Source of the DNA: UBA1206 sp050953105
Lineage (GTDB): Bacteria > Bacillota > Clostridia > Oscillospirales > CAG-382
Reading direction: 5' to 3'
DNA: 64,000 bases
NCBI GenBank assembly: GCA_050953105.1
Contig: JBMNMA010000007.1
Coordinates: forward strand, 62,001 to 126,000
In this document: one piece after another, positions 17,929 to 27,166 of the stretch
Numbering within the stretch: position 1 is the stretch's first letter
Layout of the letters: each line of letters begins with the position of its first letter
Notes under the pieces: model-generated
What the model was told of the DNA's origin: nothing
What the model saw: only the letters and a program-made list of their open reading frames with translations
Databases searched by the model: none
Program-made: the position numbers and the translations under genes

Positions 17929-18670
17929 GGTTCAGTTCTCCTTTTTTACATGTTCCGTGTACTTTGGCGAAATCGTAATAACCCTCGGCAAGCAGCTCCT
18001 TGTAGGCGTTGCCGTATTTGGAAAAGGAACCGGGGAAAATCTGGCATTTGTCAAGGGCATTAGCCAGCCACAGCGGCATATGGCCTATACACTTTACCTC
18101 CATAAGCCGTATACCGTCGGGAATAAGCTGTCTGCCGTATATACCCTTGTCAAGCTGCAAATCGGTTTCCCGTCCCATAACCTCGTCGTCAAAGGTTACC
18201 CTGATTTCGGGATTTTCCTTATCAACATATGAAAACCTGTGGTAGGAAATGAACATGGAAGGCCTTAAGTTACCGTAAAAGGTTTTCATGTAATCTATTT
18301 CTCTGGTTATCTGGCTTTCTTTTGGCGGGGGAAGGTTGTTTTCAAGATAATCCACCGCATCATGGTATTTCATGGCGATCCGTCGCTTGTAAACCACGCC
18401 GGTTACCTTTTTCTTTATTTCGCAATAGACGGTGGTATCGGCCTTAGGCACTCCGTAGGCCCTTAGCCTTAACTTTTCCTTGTAGGCCGGCTTATCTATT
18501 GATTGCCTTATTATCTGGCAGTTCGGGGTGTCATAATAAATGCTAAGCACATTTGATTCAAAATATTCGCCGGGGAAGCAGTTGGCTTGTATGTAGGGTA
18601 ATAACATGTCATATTGCATTGCGTCGAGGATATACTTCTTTTCCCGCCGTTCAAAGATATATTTGCCCAC
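17921..18670 (-). CDS. VTC-domain protein, polyphosphate polymerase-like
   Basis: 249 residues from the chosen GTG. The triphosphate-tunnel fold is seen in FERREKKYILDAMQYDML (start), SIYYDTPNCQIIRQSI, LRLRAYG, CEIKKKVTGVVYKRR and a C-terminal RLMEVKCIGHMPLW. The alternating basic (KLRLR, KRR) and acidic strands are those that line the tunnel in yeast Vtc4. The open frame extends to 18769 but that part is unlike the family. GTG 18670 follows AAGGGG and begins VGKYIFERREKKY, the usual N-terminus. ATP-driven polyphosphate synthesis is known for the eukaryotic homologue; the bacterial role is inferred. Confidence 0.85.
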   Translation of the reverse strand: MGKYIFERREKKYILDAMQYDMLLPYIQANCFPGEYFESNVLSIYYDTPNCQIIRQSIDKPAYKEKLRLRAYGVPKADTTVYCEIKKKVTGVVYKRRIAMKYHDAVDYLENNLPPPKESQITREIDYMKTFYGNLRPSMFISYHRFSYVDKENPEIRVTFDDEVMGRETDLQLDKGIYGRQLIPDGIRLMEVKCIGHMPLWLANALDKCQIFPGSFSKYGNAYKELLAEGYYDFAKVHGTCKKGELNLA

Positions 18671-18879
18671 AACCACCCCTTCTTTCAATGGCGAAAAACT
18701 AAGGGCATACGGAAAGCTATTTCTGTATGCCCGCATATTCAGTATAACGACTTTTGGAGTATTTGTCAATAAAAATAGAAAATTAAAGGGATTTATTGAA
18801 TATTTTTCAGCTTTTATCTAAGCAAATGTTAATAATATATAATATTTATTCATTTACCGTTAAACAATATGGACGGCGT

Positions 18880-20049
18880 TTACTTTGATATGTCAATAAG
18901 GTTTACCCTTATAACACCCTCTATTTCCTCTACGTCCTTTATTACCGTTTCGTTTATCTTGGAATCGGCGTCGATTATCGAAACGGCAAAGTTGCTCCTT
19001 GAACGGTTGGACAGGGATTCAATGTTAACCTTGTCGCTGCCAAGCACCGAGGATATGGAGCCTAACATGTTAGGAACGTTCTTGTGTAGCACCACCATAC
19101 GGTAAGGGGTGTTCATGGGCTGGCTTATATCGGGGAAGTTGACCGAATTTTTAATATTGCCGAACTCAAGGTAATCCTTAATTTGCTCGGCGGCCATTCT
19201 GGCGCAGTTTTCCTCCGATTCGGGGGTGGAGGCGCCCAGATGGGGAATACAGATAACCCCTTTAACGCCAATCAGCTTTTCGGAGGGGAAGTCGGTAACG
19301 TAGGTTGCTATTTTACCGCTTTCGATAGCCGCAACAAGGTCGTCCTCGTTTATAAGGTCGCCCCGGGAAAGGTTAATTATGCGAACGCCGTCTTTCATTT
19401 TGGCAATGGTGTCGGCATTTATCATGCCCCTTGTTTCGTTGGTGGAGGGGGCGTGAAGGGTTATATAATCGGAATTGGCATAAACGTCGTCATAGGAATT
19501 GGCCTTTATAACTGCTCTGGAAAGTCCCCAGGCGGCGTTAACGGTAATATACGGGTCAAAGCCCATAACCTTCATACCAAGGGCGTAGGCCGAATTGGCC
19601 ACCATTCCGCCTATGGCACCAAGGCCGATAACGCCTAAGGTTTTACCCATTACTTCAGGGCCGGCAAAGGCGGATTTGCCCTTTTCCACCAGCTTTTCCA
19701 CGTCACCCGAGCCTTTAAGGGTTTTGGCCCATTCTATGCCGCCGGCGATATCACGGGAACCTAAGAGAAGAGCGGCTATGGCAAGCTCTTTAACACCGTT
19801 GGCGTTAGCGCCGGGGGTGTTGAACACCACTATTCCCATTTCGGCGCATTTTTCAATGGGTATGTTGTTAACTCCTGCACCTGCTCTTGCGATAGCCTTA
19901 AGACCGGCAGGGAATTGAACGTCATGGAGCTTTGCTGATCTTACAAGAATACCATCGTAATCGGTTATATCTTCAGAGAGGTTGTAATTTTCGTCAAAAA
20001 GTTCAAGACCGGATTTATCTATCTTATTAAACAGCCTGATATTTGTCAT
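18880..20049 (-). CDS. serA: D-3-phosphoglycerate dehydrogenase
   Basis: 389 residues. It oxidises 3-phosphoglycerate to 3-phosphohydroxypyruvate, the first step of serine synthesis. The NAD site is in GKTLGVIGLGAIGGMVAN (about 137-153), with conserved ARAGAGVNNIP and NLSRGDLINEDDL. The His-Glu-type catalytic residues are in CIPHLGASTPESEENC. The C-terminus (about 318-389) is an ACT domain (MVVLHKNVPNMLGSISSVLG), a likely serine-binding feedback site. The start overlaps the serC stop by one base (TAATG), so the two form a coupled operon. Confidence 0.93.
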   Translation of the reverse strand: MTNIRLFNKIDKSGLELFDENYNLSEDITDYDGILVRSAKLHDVQFPAGLKAIARAGAGVNNIPIEKCAEMGIVVFNTPGANANGVKELAIAALLLGSRDIAGGIEWAKTLKGSGDVEKLVEKGKSAFAGPEVMGKTLGVIGLGAIGGMVANSAYALGMKVMGFDPYITVNAAWGLSRAVIKANSYDDVYANSDYITLHAPSTNETRGMINADTIAKMKDGVRIINLSRGDLINEDDLVAAIESGKIATYVTDFPSEKLIGVKGVICIPHLGASTPESEENCARMAAEQIKDYLEFGNIKNSVNFPDISQPMNTPYRMVVLHKNVPNMLGSISSVLGSDKVNIESLSNRSRSNFAVSIIDADSKINETVIKDVEEIEGVIRVNLIDISK

Positions 20050-21122
20050 TATCCGTTTCTCCTTTCAAAATCGGCCATAAATTCAACCAGCTTTTCAACA
20101 CCTTCCACAGGCATGGCGTTGTATATGGACGCTCTCATACCGCCTACCGAGCGGTGTCCCTTAAGGTTGACAAAGCCTGCCTTTTCGGCTTCCTTGCAGA
20201 ACTGCTTGTCAAGGTCCTCGTTGCCGGTGACAAAGCAGACGTTCATCATCGACCTGAACTCTTTTTGTGCGGTGGGCTTGAAAAGCTTTGAATTGTCAAG
20301 ATAATTGTAAAGGATAGCGGCTTTTTTACGGTTTATCTGCTTCATTTCGCCAAGGCCGCCCAAAGCCATAATCCACTTGAACACCAGTCCTGCCATATAG
20401 ATGGAATAGCAGGGGGGAGTGTTGTACATGGAATTGTTTTCGGCCTGGGCTTTCCAGTCAAGCATAACCGGGGTTGCGGGGAGGGCATTGCCTATAAGGT
20501 CTTCTCTTACAATAACCACAGTCAGACCGGCAGGGCCCATGTTTTTCTGGGCGCCGGCATAGATGACGCCGAATTTTGAAACGTCCACCGGCTCGGACAA
20601 AATGGCCGAGGACATATCCGCCACAAGGGGAATATCCCCCGTTTCGGGAATATAATTGAATTTGGTGCCGTATATGGTGTTGTTCCAGCAGATATGGACA
20701 TAGTCGGCATCCGGTGAGAATTTATCCACAAAGGGAACATAAGTGAAATTCTTGTCTTTTGAGGAAGCCAGCACGGTTACCTTGCCGTATCTTTCGGCTT
20801 CCTTTGCAGCCTTGGAGGAAAACTGGCCGGATACGATATAGTCGGCCTTGCCGGTTTTCATAAGGTTAAGGGGAACAGCGGAAAACTGGGTGGTAGCGCC
20901 CCCCTGCAAAAACAGCACTTTATAGTTGTCGGGTATAGACATGAGGGAACGCAAATCCTTTTCGGTTTGGGAAATGATAGACTCGTAGACGGGAGATCGG
21001 TGAGACATTTCCATAACCGACATACCGGAACTGTTGTAGTCGGTCATTTCTTTTGCCGCTTGTTCGAGCACCGCCAGAGGCAGCATTGAGGGACCTGCCG
21101 AAAAGTTGTAAACTCTGTTCAT
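20049..21122 (-). CDS. serC: Phosphoserine aminotransferase
   Basis: 357 residues, a class V aminotransferase fold. The N-terminus RVYNFSAGPSMLP is diagnostic of SerC, and the cofactor lysine lies in GVIYAGAQKNMGPAGLTVVIV (about 185-205). It converts phosphohydroxypyruvate and glutamate to phosphoserine, and may also serve pyridoxal phosphate synthesis. AAAGAGG precedes the ATG. It is the first gene of a serC-serA operon; serB is not here. Confidence 0.95.
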   Translation of the reverse strand: MNRVYNFSAGPSMLPLAVLEQAAKEMTDYNSSGMSVMEMSHRSPVYESIISQTEKDLRSLMSIPDNYKVLFLQGGATTQFSAVPLNLMKTGKADYIVSGQFSSKAAKEAERYGKVTVLASSKDKNFTYVPFVDKFSPDADYVHICWNNTIYGTKFNYIPETGDIPLVADMSSAILSEPVDVSKFGVIYAGAQKNMGPAGLTVVIVREDLIGNALPATPVMLDWKAQAENNSMYNTPPCYSIYMAGLVFKWIMALGGLGEMKQINRKKAAILYNYLDNSKLFKPTAQKEFRSMMNVCFVTGNEDLDKQFCKEAEKAGFVNLKGHRSVGGMRASIYNAMPVEGVEKLVEFMADFERRNG

Positions 21123-21154
21123 TATTAAACCTCTTTCTATAAAGTATTATCTAA

Positions 21155-21183
21155 ATATTACAACTTTTTTTCCAAACAGTCAA
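21155..21183 (-). promoter_or_regulatory. Promoter of serC-serA
   Basis: On the minus strand TTGACT (21183-21178), a 17-base spacer and TAATAT (21160-21155). No T-box leader is seen. Confidence 0.7.
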
Positions 21184-21254
21184 TGTGTTTTGCAATAAAT
21201 ATAAAACAATTGCCCTAAGCCTTTTTTGTCAAAATTACTATTTTTGCGTTGTTA

Positions 21255-21284
21255 TTGACAAAGGGCTTTACTTTTATGTATAAT
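21255..21284 (+). promoter_or_regulatory. SigA-type promoter of the oxidoreductase gene
   Basis: TTGACA (21255-21260), an 18-base spacer and TATAAT (21279-21284). It lies inside the open frame upstream of ATG 21309, which rules out the longer start. Confidence 0.85.
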
Positions 21285-21308
21285 TTAGTTATTAGGGGAG
21301 GTATTGTT

Positions 21309-22376
21309 ATGGCACGAAAGCTTGGTTTCGGTATTATCGGCTGCGGCATGATTTCGGAATTTCATATAAACGCCATTGAGGAACTTTCCGACAAAGCAAA
21401 GCTTGTGGGAATAACCGATACCGTCCGGGACAATGCCGAAAGGGTGTCGTCCCGCCACGGGGGACTGAAAATTTTCGATACCGTTGACGAAATGCTGTCA
21501 TGCAAGGACATTCATGCCGTATGCATCTGCGTCCCCTCGGGCTACCACGCCGACGTTATTTACAAAGCGGCAAAAGCCAAAAAACATATAGTAGTGGAAA
21601 AGCCTTTGGCCATAACCAAGGAGCAGCTTGACGAAATCGAACGGGTGGTAAGCGAAAACAAAGTAACCCTTGCGGTAATATCCCAGCTTCGCTTTGCCAA
21701 GGACATTAAGCGGGTTAAATACTCCGTGGAAAGCGGGGAGCTTGGTAAAATCGTCTGCGCCGACATGGTTATGAAATACTACCGTTCTCAGGAATATTAC
21801 GACTCCGGCGCATGGCGGGGGACCAAAAAGCTTGACGGCGGCGGCGCATTGATGAACCAGGGTATCCACGGGGTGGACCTGCTTCAATACCTTGCCGGCG
21901 AAATAAAATCGGTTTTCGCCTTTTCCAAAACCCTTGCCAGAAAAATCGAGGTGGAGGACACCCTCTGCGCCTCGGTGGAGTTTGAGTCGGGGGCAATAGG
22001 TGTAATCCAGGCCACCACATCGGTTTATCCCGGCTACCCCAGGAGGATTGAAATAAACGGCGACCGGGGAAGCGTGTGCATAGAGGAAACTGCCATTACC
22101 AAAATGGACATTGATGGCCATTCTTCGGAGGATTTAACCTTCAGGCCCTCCTTTGCGTCAGGAGCCTCGGCGGCCATGAATATCTCCGGTGACTACCACA
22201 CCCTTCAGCTTGCCGATTTTATAGATGCGATAAAAGACAAGCGTAAGCCCATAGTGGACGTGGTGGAAGGCCGCAAAGCGGTGGACGTTATTCTTGCCAT
22301 ATATAAATCCGCCCGTGAAGAACGGCGGGTTTTCATAGATGAATTAAACCCCAAGCCGAATAAGCATTTCTGTTAA
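21309..22376 (+). CDS. Gfo/Idh/MocA family oxidoreductase
   Basis: 355 residues. The N-terminal Rossmann domain has GIIGCGMISEFHINAI and the family motif EKPLAITKEQ (about 98-107). The C-terminal domain has GGGALMNQGIHGVDLL, with the catalytic histidine. Members oxidise or reduce sugars and inositols with NAD(P); the substrate is not readable here. ATG 21309 has GGGGAGG upstream. A monocistronic gene with its own promoter and terminator. Confidence 0.9.
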   Translation: MARKLGFGIIGCGMISEFHINAIEELSDKAKLVGITDTVRDNAERVSSRHGGLKIFDTVDEMLSCKDIHAVCICVPSGYHADVIYKAAKAKKHIVVEKPLAITKEQLDEIERVVSENKVTLAVISQLRFAKDIKRVKYSVESGELGKIVCADMVMKYYRSQEYYDSGAWRGTKKLDGGGALMNQGIHGVDLLQYLAGEIKSVFAFSKTLARKIEVEDTLCASVEFESGAIGVIQATTSVYPGYPRRIEINGDRGSVCIEETAITKMDIDGHSSEDLTFRPSFASGASAAMNISGDYHTLQLADFIDAIKDKRKPIVDVVEGRKAVDVILAIYKSAREERRVFIDELNPKPNKHFC

Positions 22377-22405
22377 AAAAATGAGCCGTAAGGCTCATTT
22401 TTTTA
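22377..22405. terminator. Bidirectional terminator between the oxidoreductase gene and gdhA
   Basis: ATGAGCC (22381-22387), loop GTAA, GGCTCAT (22392-22398), with A6 before and T7 after; serves both converging genes. Confidence 0.88.
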
Positions 22406-22418
22406 TGGCAAAATAATA

Positions 22419-23768
22419 CTAATATGCAACGCCCTGGGCAACCATTGCGTCGGCTACTTTCATAAATCCGGCTATATTTGCGCCGAACACCAAATCGCCC
22501 GCGTGGCCGTATTCGACAGACGCGTTAAAGGCGTTGTGGAATATGTTTTCCATTATACCCTTAAGCTTGGCATCAACCTCGTCAAAGGACCAGTTAAGAC
22601 GCATAGAATTCTGGCTCATTTCGAGCCCCGATGTGGCAACACCGCCGGCGTTAGCCGCTTTGGCAGGCCCGAAGAGGACTCCTGCATTACGGAAAATTTC
22701 CACAGCTTCGGGGGTGGAGGGCATATTAGCCCCTTCCGCAACAGCAATCACGCCGTTTTTAACCAGAATTTCCGCAGCCTTGCCGTCAAGTTCATTCTGT
22801 GTAGCGCAGGGAAGGGCAACATCGCATTTAACGGTCCAGATATTTGTAAAGCCCTGATGATATTCGGCTCCTTCAACCCGCTTGGCGTATTCCGAAATTC
22901 TTCCCCGTTCGACTTCCTTAATTTGTTTTACCACGTCAAGCTTAATTCCGTCTTTGTCATAAACATAGCCGTCGGAATCGCTCATGGCCACAACCTTTGC
23001 ACCCAAAGACTGGGCTTTTTCGCAGGCATAGATTGCCACGTTGCCGGAACCCGAAATAACTACGGTTTTACCTGCAACAGAGTCTTTTTTCATGCTTTTA
23101 AGCATTTCTTCGGTAAAATAAAGAAGTCCGTAGCCGGTGGCCTGTTTTCTAACCAGCGAACCGCCGTAGGTCAACCCCTTGCCGGTGAGAACGCCGGTAA
23201 ATTCGTTCCTAAGACGCTTGTATTGGCCGAACATATAGCCGATTTCCCTTGCTCCCACGCCGATGTCACCGGCAGGAACGTCGGTGTCTGCGCTGATATG
23301 TTTTGCAAGCTCGGTCATAAAGGACTGGCAGAAACGCATAACTTCGCCGTCGGATTTGCCCTTCGGATCAAAGTCGCTGCCGCCCTTGCCGCCCCCCATG
23401 GGAAGACCGGTAAGGGAATTTTTGAAAATCTGCTCAAACCCCAAAAACTTGATAACCGAAAGGTTTACCGAGGGGTGGAAACGAAGGCCGCCTTTGTAGG
23501 GGCCGATGGCCGAATTGAACTGAACACGATATCCCCGGTTAACCCTTACCTTGCCGGCATCGTCAACCCAGGACACCCTGAACATAACAGCTCTTTCGGG
23601 CTCTACTATACGGTCGATAACCCCTGCCTTTACAATGTCGGGGCGGGCCTCTACAACGGGTTCGAGGGTTTCAAGCACCTCGTAAACGGCCTGCAAAAAT
23701 TCAGGCTCGTGGGAATTGCGGGAGCGTACATTTTCGTATACTCCCAATAGATATTCATTGGTCAGCAT
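22419..23768 (-). CDS. gdhA: Glutamate dehydrogenase, NADP-type hexameric family
   Basis: 449 residues. It interconverts 2-oxoglutarate plus ammonia and glutamate. The substrate region KGGLRFHPSV and LPMGGGKGGSDFDPKGKSD (about 90-135) has the catalytic lysine, PAGDIGVGAREIGYMFG follows, and the dinucleotide site is VVISGSGNVAIYACEKA (about 235). The frame continues upstream to 23861, but AAGGAGT sits before ATG 23768 and the resulting length fits the roughly 450-residue class I enzymes. The NADP preference is inferred from the family branch. Confidence 0.93.
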   Translation of the reverse strand: MLTNEYLLGVYENVRSRNSHEPEFLQAVYEVLETLEPVVEARPDIVKAGVIDRIVEPERAVMFRVSWVDDAGKVRVNRGYRVQFNSAIGPYKGGLRFHPSVNLSVIKFLGFEQIFKNSLTGLPMGGGKGGSDFDPKGKSDGEVMRFCQSFMTELAKHISADTDVPAGDIGVGAREIGYMFGQYKRLRNEFTGVLTGKGLTYGGSLVRKQATGYGLLYFTEEMLKSMKKDSVAGKTVVISGSGNVAIYACEKAQSLGAKVVAMSDSDGYVYDKDGIKLDVVKQIKEVERGRISEYAKRVEGAEYHQGFTNIWTVKCDVALPCATQNELDGKAAEILVKNGVIAVAEGANMPSTPEAVEIFRNAGVLFGPAKAANAGGVATSGLEMSQNSMRLNWSFDEVDAKLKGIMENIFHNAFNASVEYGHAGDLVFGANIAGFMKVADAMVAQGVAY

Positions 23769-23885
23769 AATATTTATATACTCCTTACGTATAAAATTCC
23801 TGACCACATTACTATAACACAGCAGTTGGCAATTTGCAAGAGCAAATGCAAAAAAATTCATTTGCTATCAAAAAAAGTATTTTTA

Positions 23886-25145
23886 TTAATCGTCCTTTGA
23901 GGCGTTTTCCCCGGCTATAAACCCGGTGGAAAACGCCGCCTGAAGGTTGAAACCGCCGGTATAACAGTCAACGTCAAGCACCTCGCCGGCAAAATACAAA
24001 CCACCCACCAGCTTAGATTCCATGGTTGAAGGATTTACCTCAGAAACATTCACTCCGCCGGCGGTAACTATGGCTTCCTCCACCGGACGGGTGCCGGAAA
24101 TGGTAAGGGGAACGGCTTTTAAAACCGACACCAGTTTGCCCCTTTCAGCCTTGGTTACCGAATTGACTTTTTTTCTTTCGTCTATTTCCGAAAGAGAAAC
24201 CACCACCGGAATCAACGCTTTTGGAAGCAGCTTGTCAAGGGAGTTGGCGAAATCCCTGTTCTTATACTCGTTAAAGTCCGACACAATCCTTGCGTCAAGC
24301 ATTTCGGGCGTTAGGGCAGGCTTCATGTCTATAAACATTTTTGCCGGGAAACGCTTAATATAGGCCGAGCCGGACAGCACCAGCGGGCCGGACACCCCGA
24401 AATGGGTAAACAGCATTTCCCCCTGTTCTGAAAACAAAAGTTTATCGTTGTCATAAAAGCTGACGTTTACGTTCTTTAACGAAAGTCCCGCAAGCTCCGC
24501 CGGCCAGCTTTCCTTTGTCACCAAGGGCACAAGGGAAGCCCGGGGCAAAACTATGGTATGCCCCAGCTTCTTTGCCAGACCGTAGCCGCTGCCGTCGGAA
24601 CCGGTTCTGGGATAGGACATTCCGCCGGTTGCAAGAATCACCGAACAGGCGTCAATTGTCCTTTCGCCTTCCGGGGAAATATATTTTACCCCGCACACCC
24701 TGCCGGCAGCGGTTAAAATTTCGGTTACGTCACCCCGGATAATTGTCACGCCGCATTCTTTTATTTTTCTGCTTAAAGCATTGCATATATCCGCCGAACG
24801 GTCGCTTTCGGGGAATACCCGCCGTCCCCGTTCAGTTTTCAGCTTAACCCCCATGGATTCGAAAAGCTCCATAACCTTTGCCGGGGGAAAGCGGTAGATT
24901 GCCTTTATAAGAAATTTGGGGTTGGTGATTACGTTTTCCAAAAACTCCTGCTGGGTGCAGTTGTTGGTTACGTTACACCTTCCCTTGCCGGTAATAAGCA
25001 GCTTTTTTCCCAAAATGGTGTTCTTTTCGATAATATAAACGTCAAAGCCTTTGCCCGAAGCGGAAAGGGCGGCCAGCATTCCCGCTGCGCCGCCTCCGAT
25101 AATTATTATATTCTTACCTGTTTTTGTCGTAGATGGAGTATTCAT
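23886..25145 (-). CDS. HI0933/YhiN (BaiN-like) flavoprotein
   Basis: 419 residues. The N-terminus binds FAD (IIIIGGGAAGMLAALSASGKG), with GKGRCNVTN a family hallmark. A middle insert domain follows, and the C-terminal TAGGVNVSEVNPSTMESK and CYTGGFNLQAAFSTG close the FAD site. The start at ATG 25145 lies inside the end of the rpiR-like gene; an upstream TTG at 25169 is also possible. The reaction is unknown for most of this family; one member was linked to bile acid reduction in Clostridium scindens, but this gene has no bile acid neighbours. Confidence 0.88.
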   Translation of the reverse strand: MNTPSTTKTGKNIIIIGGGAAGMLAALSASGKGFDVYIIEKNTILGKKLLITGKGRCNVTNNCTQQEFLENVITNPKFLIKAIYRFPPAKVMELFESMGVKLKTERGRRVFPESDRSADICNALSRKIKECGVTIIRGDVTEILTAAGRVCGVKYISPEGERTIDACSVILATGGMSYPRTGSDGSGYGLAKKLGHTIVLPRASLVPLVTKESWPAELAGLSLKNVNVSFYDNDKLLFSEQGEMLFTHFGVSGPLVLSGSAYIKRFPAKMFIDMKPALTPEMLDARIVSDFNEYKNRDFANSLDKLLPKALIPVVVSLSEIDERKKVNSVTKAERGKLVSVLKAVPLTISGTRPVEEAIVTAGGVNVSEVNPSTMESKLVGGLYFAGEVLDVDCYTGGFNLQAAFSTGFIAGENASKDD

Positions 25146-26001
25146 CCCAGATATCTTCAAGCTTTTCAAAGTTTTTAAGCACTTCCTTCCTCTTCCTCTG
25201 CCCTAAGGCCGAAACCAGCGCATTAATCAGCGCCATGGGAGCCACAAGGGAGTCGACAAAGGAGGACACCTCGTTTCTGGCATACAGCACCTTGTCGGCA
25301 ATGGGAACGATGGGGGAATTGTCAGAATCGGTTATAGCCACGGTAAAGGCTCCTGCCCTGTGGGCAAAGGTCATGGCATCCACCGTCCGCTTGGAATAGC
25401 GGGGGAAGGTAATGCCTATAACAACGTCCCCTTCGCCTATCCTGAACATCTGCTCGAAGATGTCTGAACCCGACACCGACTGTACAAGGCGTACTTTGTC
25501 GAAAATGAGGGAAATATAGAAATACATAAAGTTTGCCAAGGAGGTTGACGAACGGTTGCCTACAATATACACCGTTTTGGCATATAATATCATATCCACA
25601 ATGGCATTAAAGGTTTCTTTATCGGTGGAGGCAAGGGTGGTGCGGAGGTTTTCAATCTCGGCGTTTAATGTGGCGGTGAGAACGTCTTCCCCCATACGTT
25701 CGGAGGCGATTACAAACCGTTCCACCGAGGTGAGCTTGTTTTTAAGCATGCTCTTCAACGCCGCCTGAAGGCCGGGGTAACCCTCAAAGCCTATGTCCAT
25801 GGCGAACCTGACCACCGTGGATTCCGACACCCCAACCTCTTTCGCCAGGTTGGAGGCGGTCATATATGAGGCTGAAATATAATTTTGAAGAATATAGGTA
25901 GCTATTTTTCTATGCCCCTTGGAACAGACGGCCATATACTGCCTTATCCGTTCCAAGACGGGTAGATCGTTGTTATTTTTGACTTCGGTATCCTTTTCCA
26001 T
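25114..26001 (-). CDS. MurR/RpiR family transcriptional regulator
   Basis: 295 residues. An N-terminal helix-turn-helix (ASNLAKEVGVSESTVVRFAMDIGFEGYPGLQ, about 50-80) is followed by a SIS sugar-phosphate-binding domain (TVYIVGNRSSTSLANF, about 127-142; GITFPRYSKRTVDAM). Such proteins sense a sugar phosphate and control nearby catabolic genes. ATG 26001 is chosen because the earlier ATG at 26013 overlaps the AAAGG ribosome site. It lies 39 bases downstream of the DUF4434 gene and overlaps the flavoprotein gene. Confidence 0.9.
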   Translation of the reverse strand: MEKDTEVKNNNDLPVLERIRQYMAVCSKGHRKIATYILQNYISASYMTASNLAKEVGVSESTVVRFAMDIGFEGYPGLQAALKSMLKNKLTSVERFVIASERMGEDVLTATLNAEIENLRTTLASTDKETFNAIVDMILYAKTVYIVGNRSSTSLANFMYFYISLIFDKVRLVQSVSGSDIFEQMFRIGEGDVVIGITFPRYSKRTVDAMTFAHRAGAFTVAITDSDNSPIVPIADKVLYARNEVSSFVDSLVAPMALINALVSALGQRKRKEVLKNFEKLEDIWDEYSIYDKNR

Positions 26002-26040
26002 GAATGCAACCATCCTTTGGTGAAATAGTATTTTGTGGTG

Positions 26041-27009
26041 TTATTTAATATTGTCAATTAAAGCTTTGTAATTAATGTATAAATCAACCGAATCGGGATG
26101 GCCGCAGAATGCGATTGTTCCGGGCTTGTTCATCATGCCCATGTACTGATAGCACAGCACTTCGTCCACGTGGCAGGAAATGGCTTCAAGCTGTTTCTTA
26201 ATCCTGTCAATGGTTGCGGGGACAAGGGCAGAATGATAAACCTCCGCTTCAAAATCAAACACTTCCATATCCGCCCACAAGGCAGATCTGCCGGCCTTGT
26301 CGTGGGCTTTGCGCAGCGCCTCAAAGTAAGCGCCCGTCTGGTCGGGGGTGGATTTGTGAACCCCAACCTCGTCCTGGTAGGCGATAAAGTCTGCGTCGAT
26401 AATTTCAAGCTGGCTGACGTATTTATCGTCGGGGGTGGTTATCTTTGTGCCGTAGGGGGCGATAAGGATTTTCATATCCTTTGAAAACTGTCTGCCGTAG
26501 GCTGAATACCTGTTAATATAGTCTATGAAATCAGTTGAAAAATGACCGCTGACACAGGCTTCGTCGGGGTAATACCAGCCGTAGAAGGATTTGTGGTGTC
26601 CGTAAAGGGTATAAAGCTGTTCCATTGCCTTAAAGGCTTTTTTGGTTACCTCGGGGGATGTCATGTTTTCGTAGGTGTGTGTCCAGGGACCGTAAAAGCC
26701 TACGGACATGAACACCTTAATGTCCTGCTTGTCTGCTTCGTCAAGCAGAGCCCCTATGGGATTTTCGCAGGTGAAATCCTTTGCAAAGGGGTAGATGTCG
26801 GTTTTGAAATAGGATTCGCCGTAGTCCTCATACACCAGAGAGGTGCAAAGGAGGACGATATACTTCATATCCAGGCTTTTAATTTCTCTTACCTTTTCCC
26901 TCCATTGATTTTCAGACCATCTGCGGCATATACGGTTCCAGTATTTCCCTTCGGGGACGTTGTGGTGGGTAAACTCAAACCAGGTACCCGTTATCTTTTT
27001 GATTTCCAT
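26041..27009 (-). CDS. DUF4434 TIM-barrel protein, putative glycoside hydrolase-like
   Basis: 322 residues from ATG 27009 (AAAGG nine bases upstream). The N-terminal ITGTWFEFTHHNVPEGKYW and the central FYGWYYPDEACVSG, with an acidic residue at a strand end, resemble DUF4434 proteins, which have a glycosidase-like barrel. There is no signal peptide, so it acts in the cytoplasm. Its operon with an RpiR-type regulator supports a role in sugar metabolism. The catalytic activity is not established. Confidence 0.82.
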   Translation of the reverse strand: MEIKKITGTWFEFTHHNVPEGKYWNRICRRWSENQWREKVREIKSLDMKYIVLLCTSLVYEDYGESYFKTDIYPFAKDFTCENPIGALLDEADKQDIKVFMSVGFYGPWTHTYENMTSPEVTKKAFKAMEQLYTLYGHHKSFYGWYYPDEACVSGHFSTDFIDYINRYSAYGRQFSKDMKILIAPYGTKITTPDDKYVSQLEIIDADFIAYQDEVGVHKSTPDQTGAYFEALRKAHDKAGRSALWADMEVFDFEAEVYHSALVPATIDRIKKQLEAISCHVDEVLCYQYMGMMNKPGTIAFCGHPDSVDLYINYKALIDNIK

Positions 27010-27115
27010 TCCAACCTTGCCTTTCAATACATATAATTAACAATTAGTAACATTTTAGCTTTCAGTATCATTATAATAAAAGTTTTTGAAAATGCAAGCA
27101 ATACTTAAAAAACAT

Positions 27116-27144
27116 TTGAAATGTAACAAAAAAAGGTATATAAT
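27116..27144 (+). promoter_or_regulatory. Promoter of pepT
   Basis: TTGAAA (27116-27121), 17-base spacer, TATAAT (27139-27144). Confidence 0.75.
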
Positions 27145-27166
27145 GTTTAAAAAAAGGAGAAATTTC

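Noticed and set aside
22503..23750. 415-residue open frame opposite gdhA
   Set aside because: Antisense to a clear glutamate dehydrogenase; no family features and a composition (many His, Phe, Val, Gly) typical of shadow frames.
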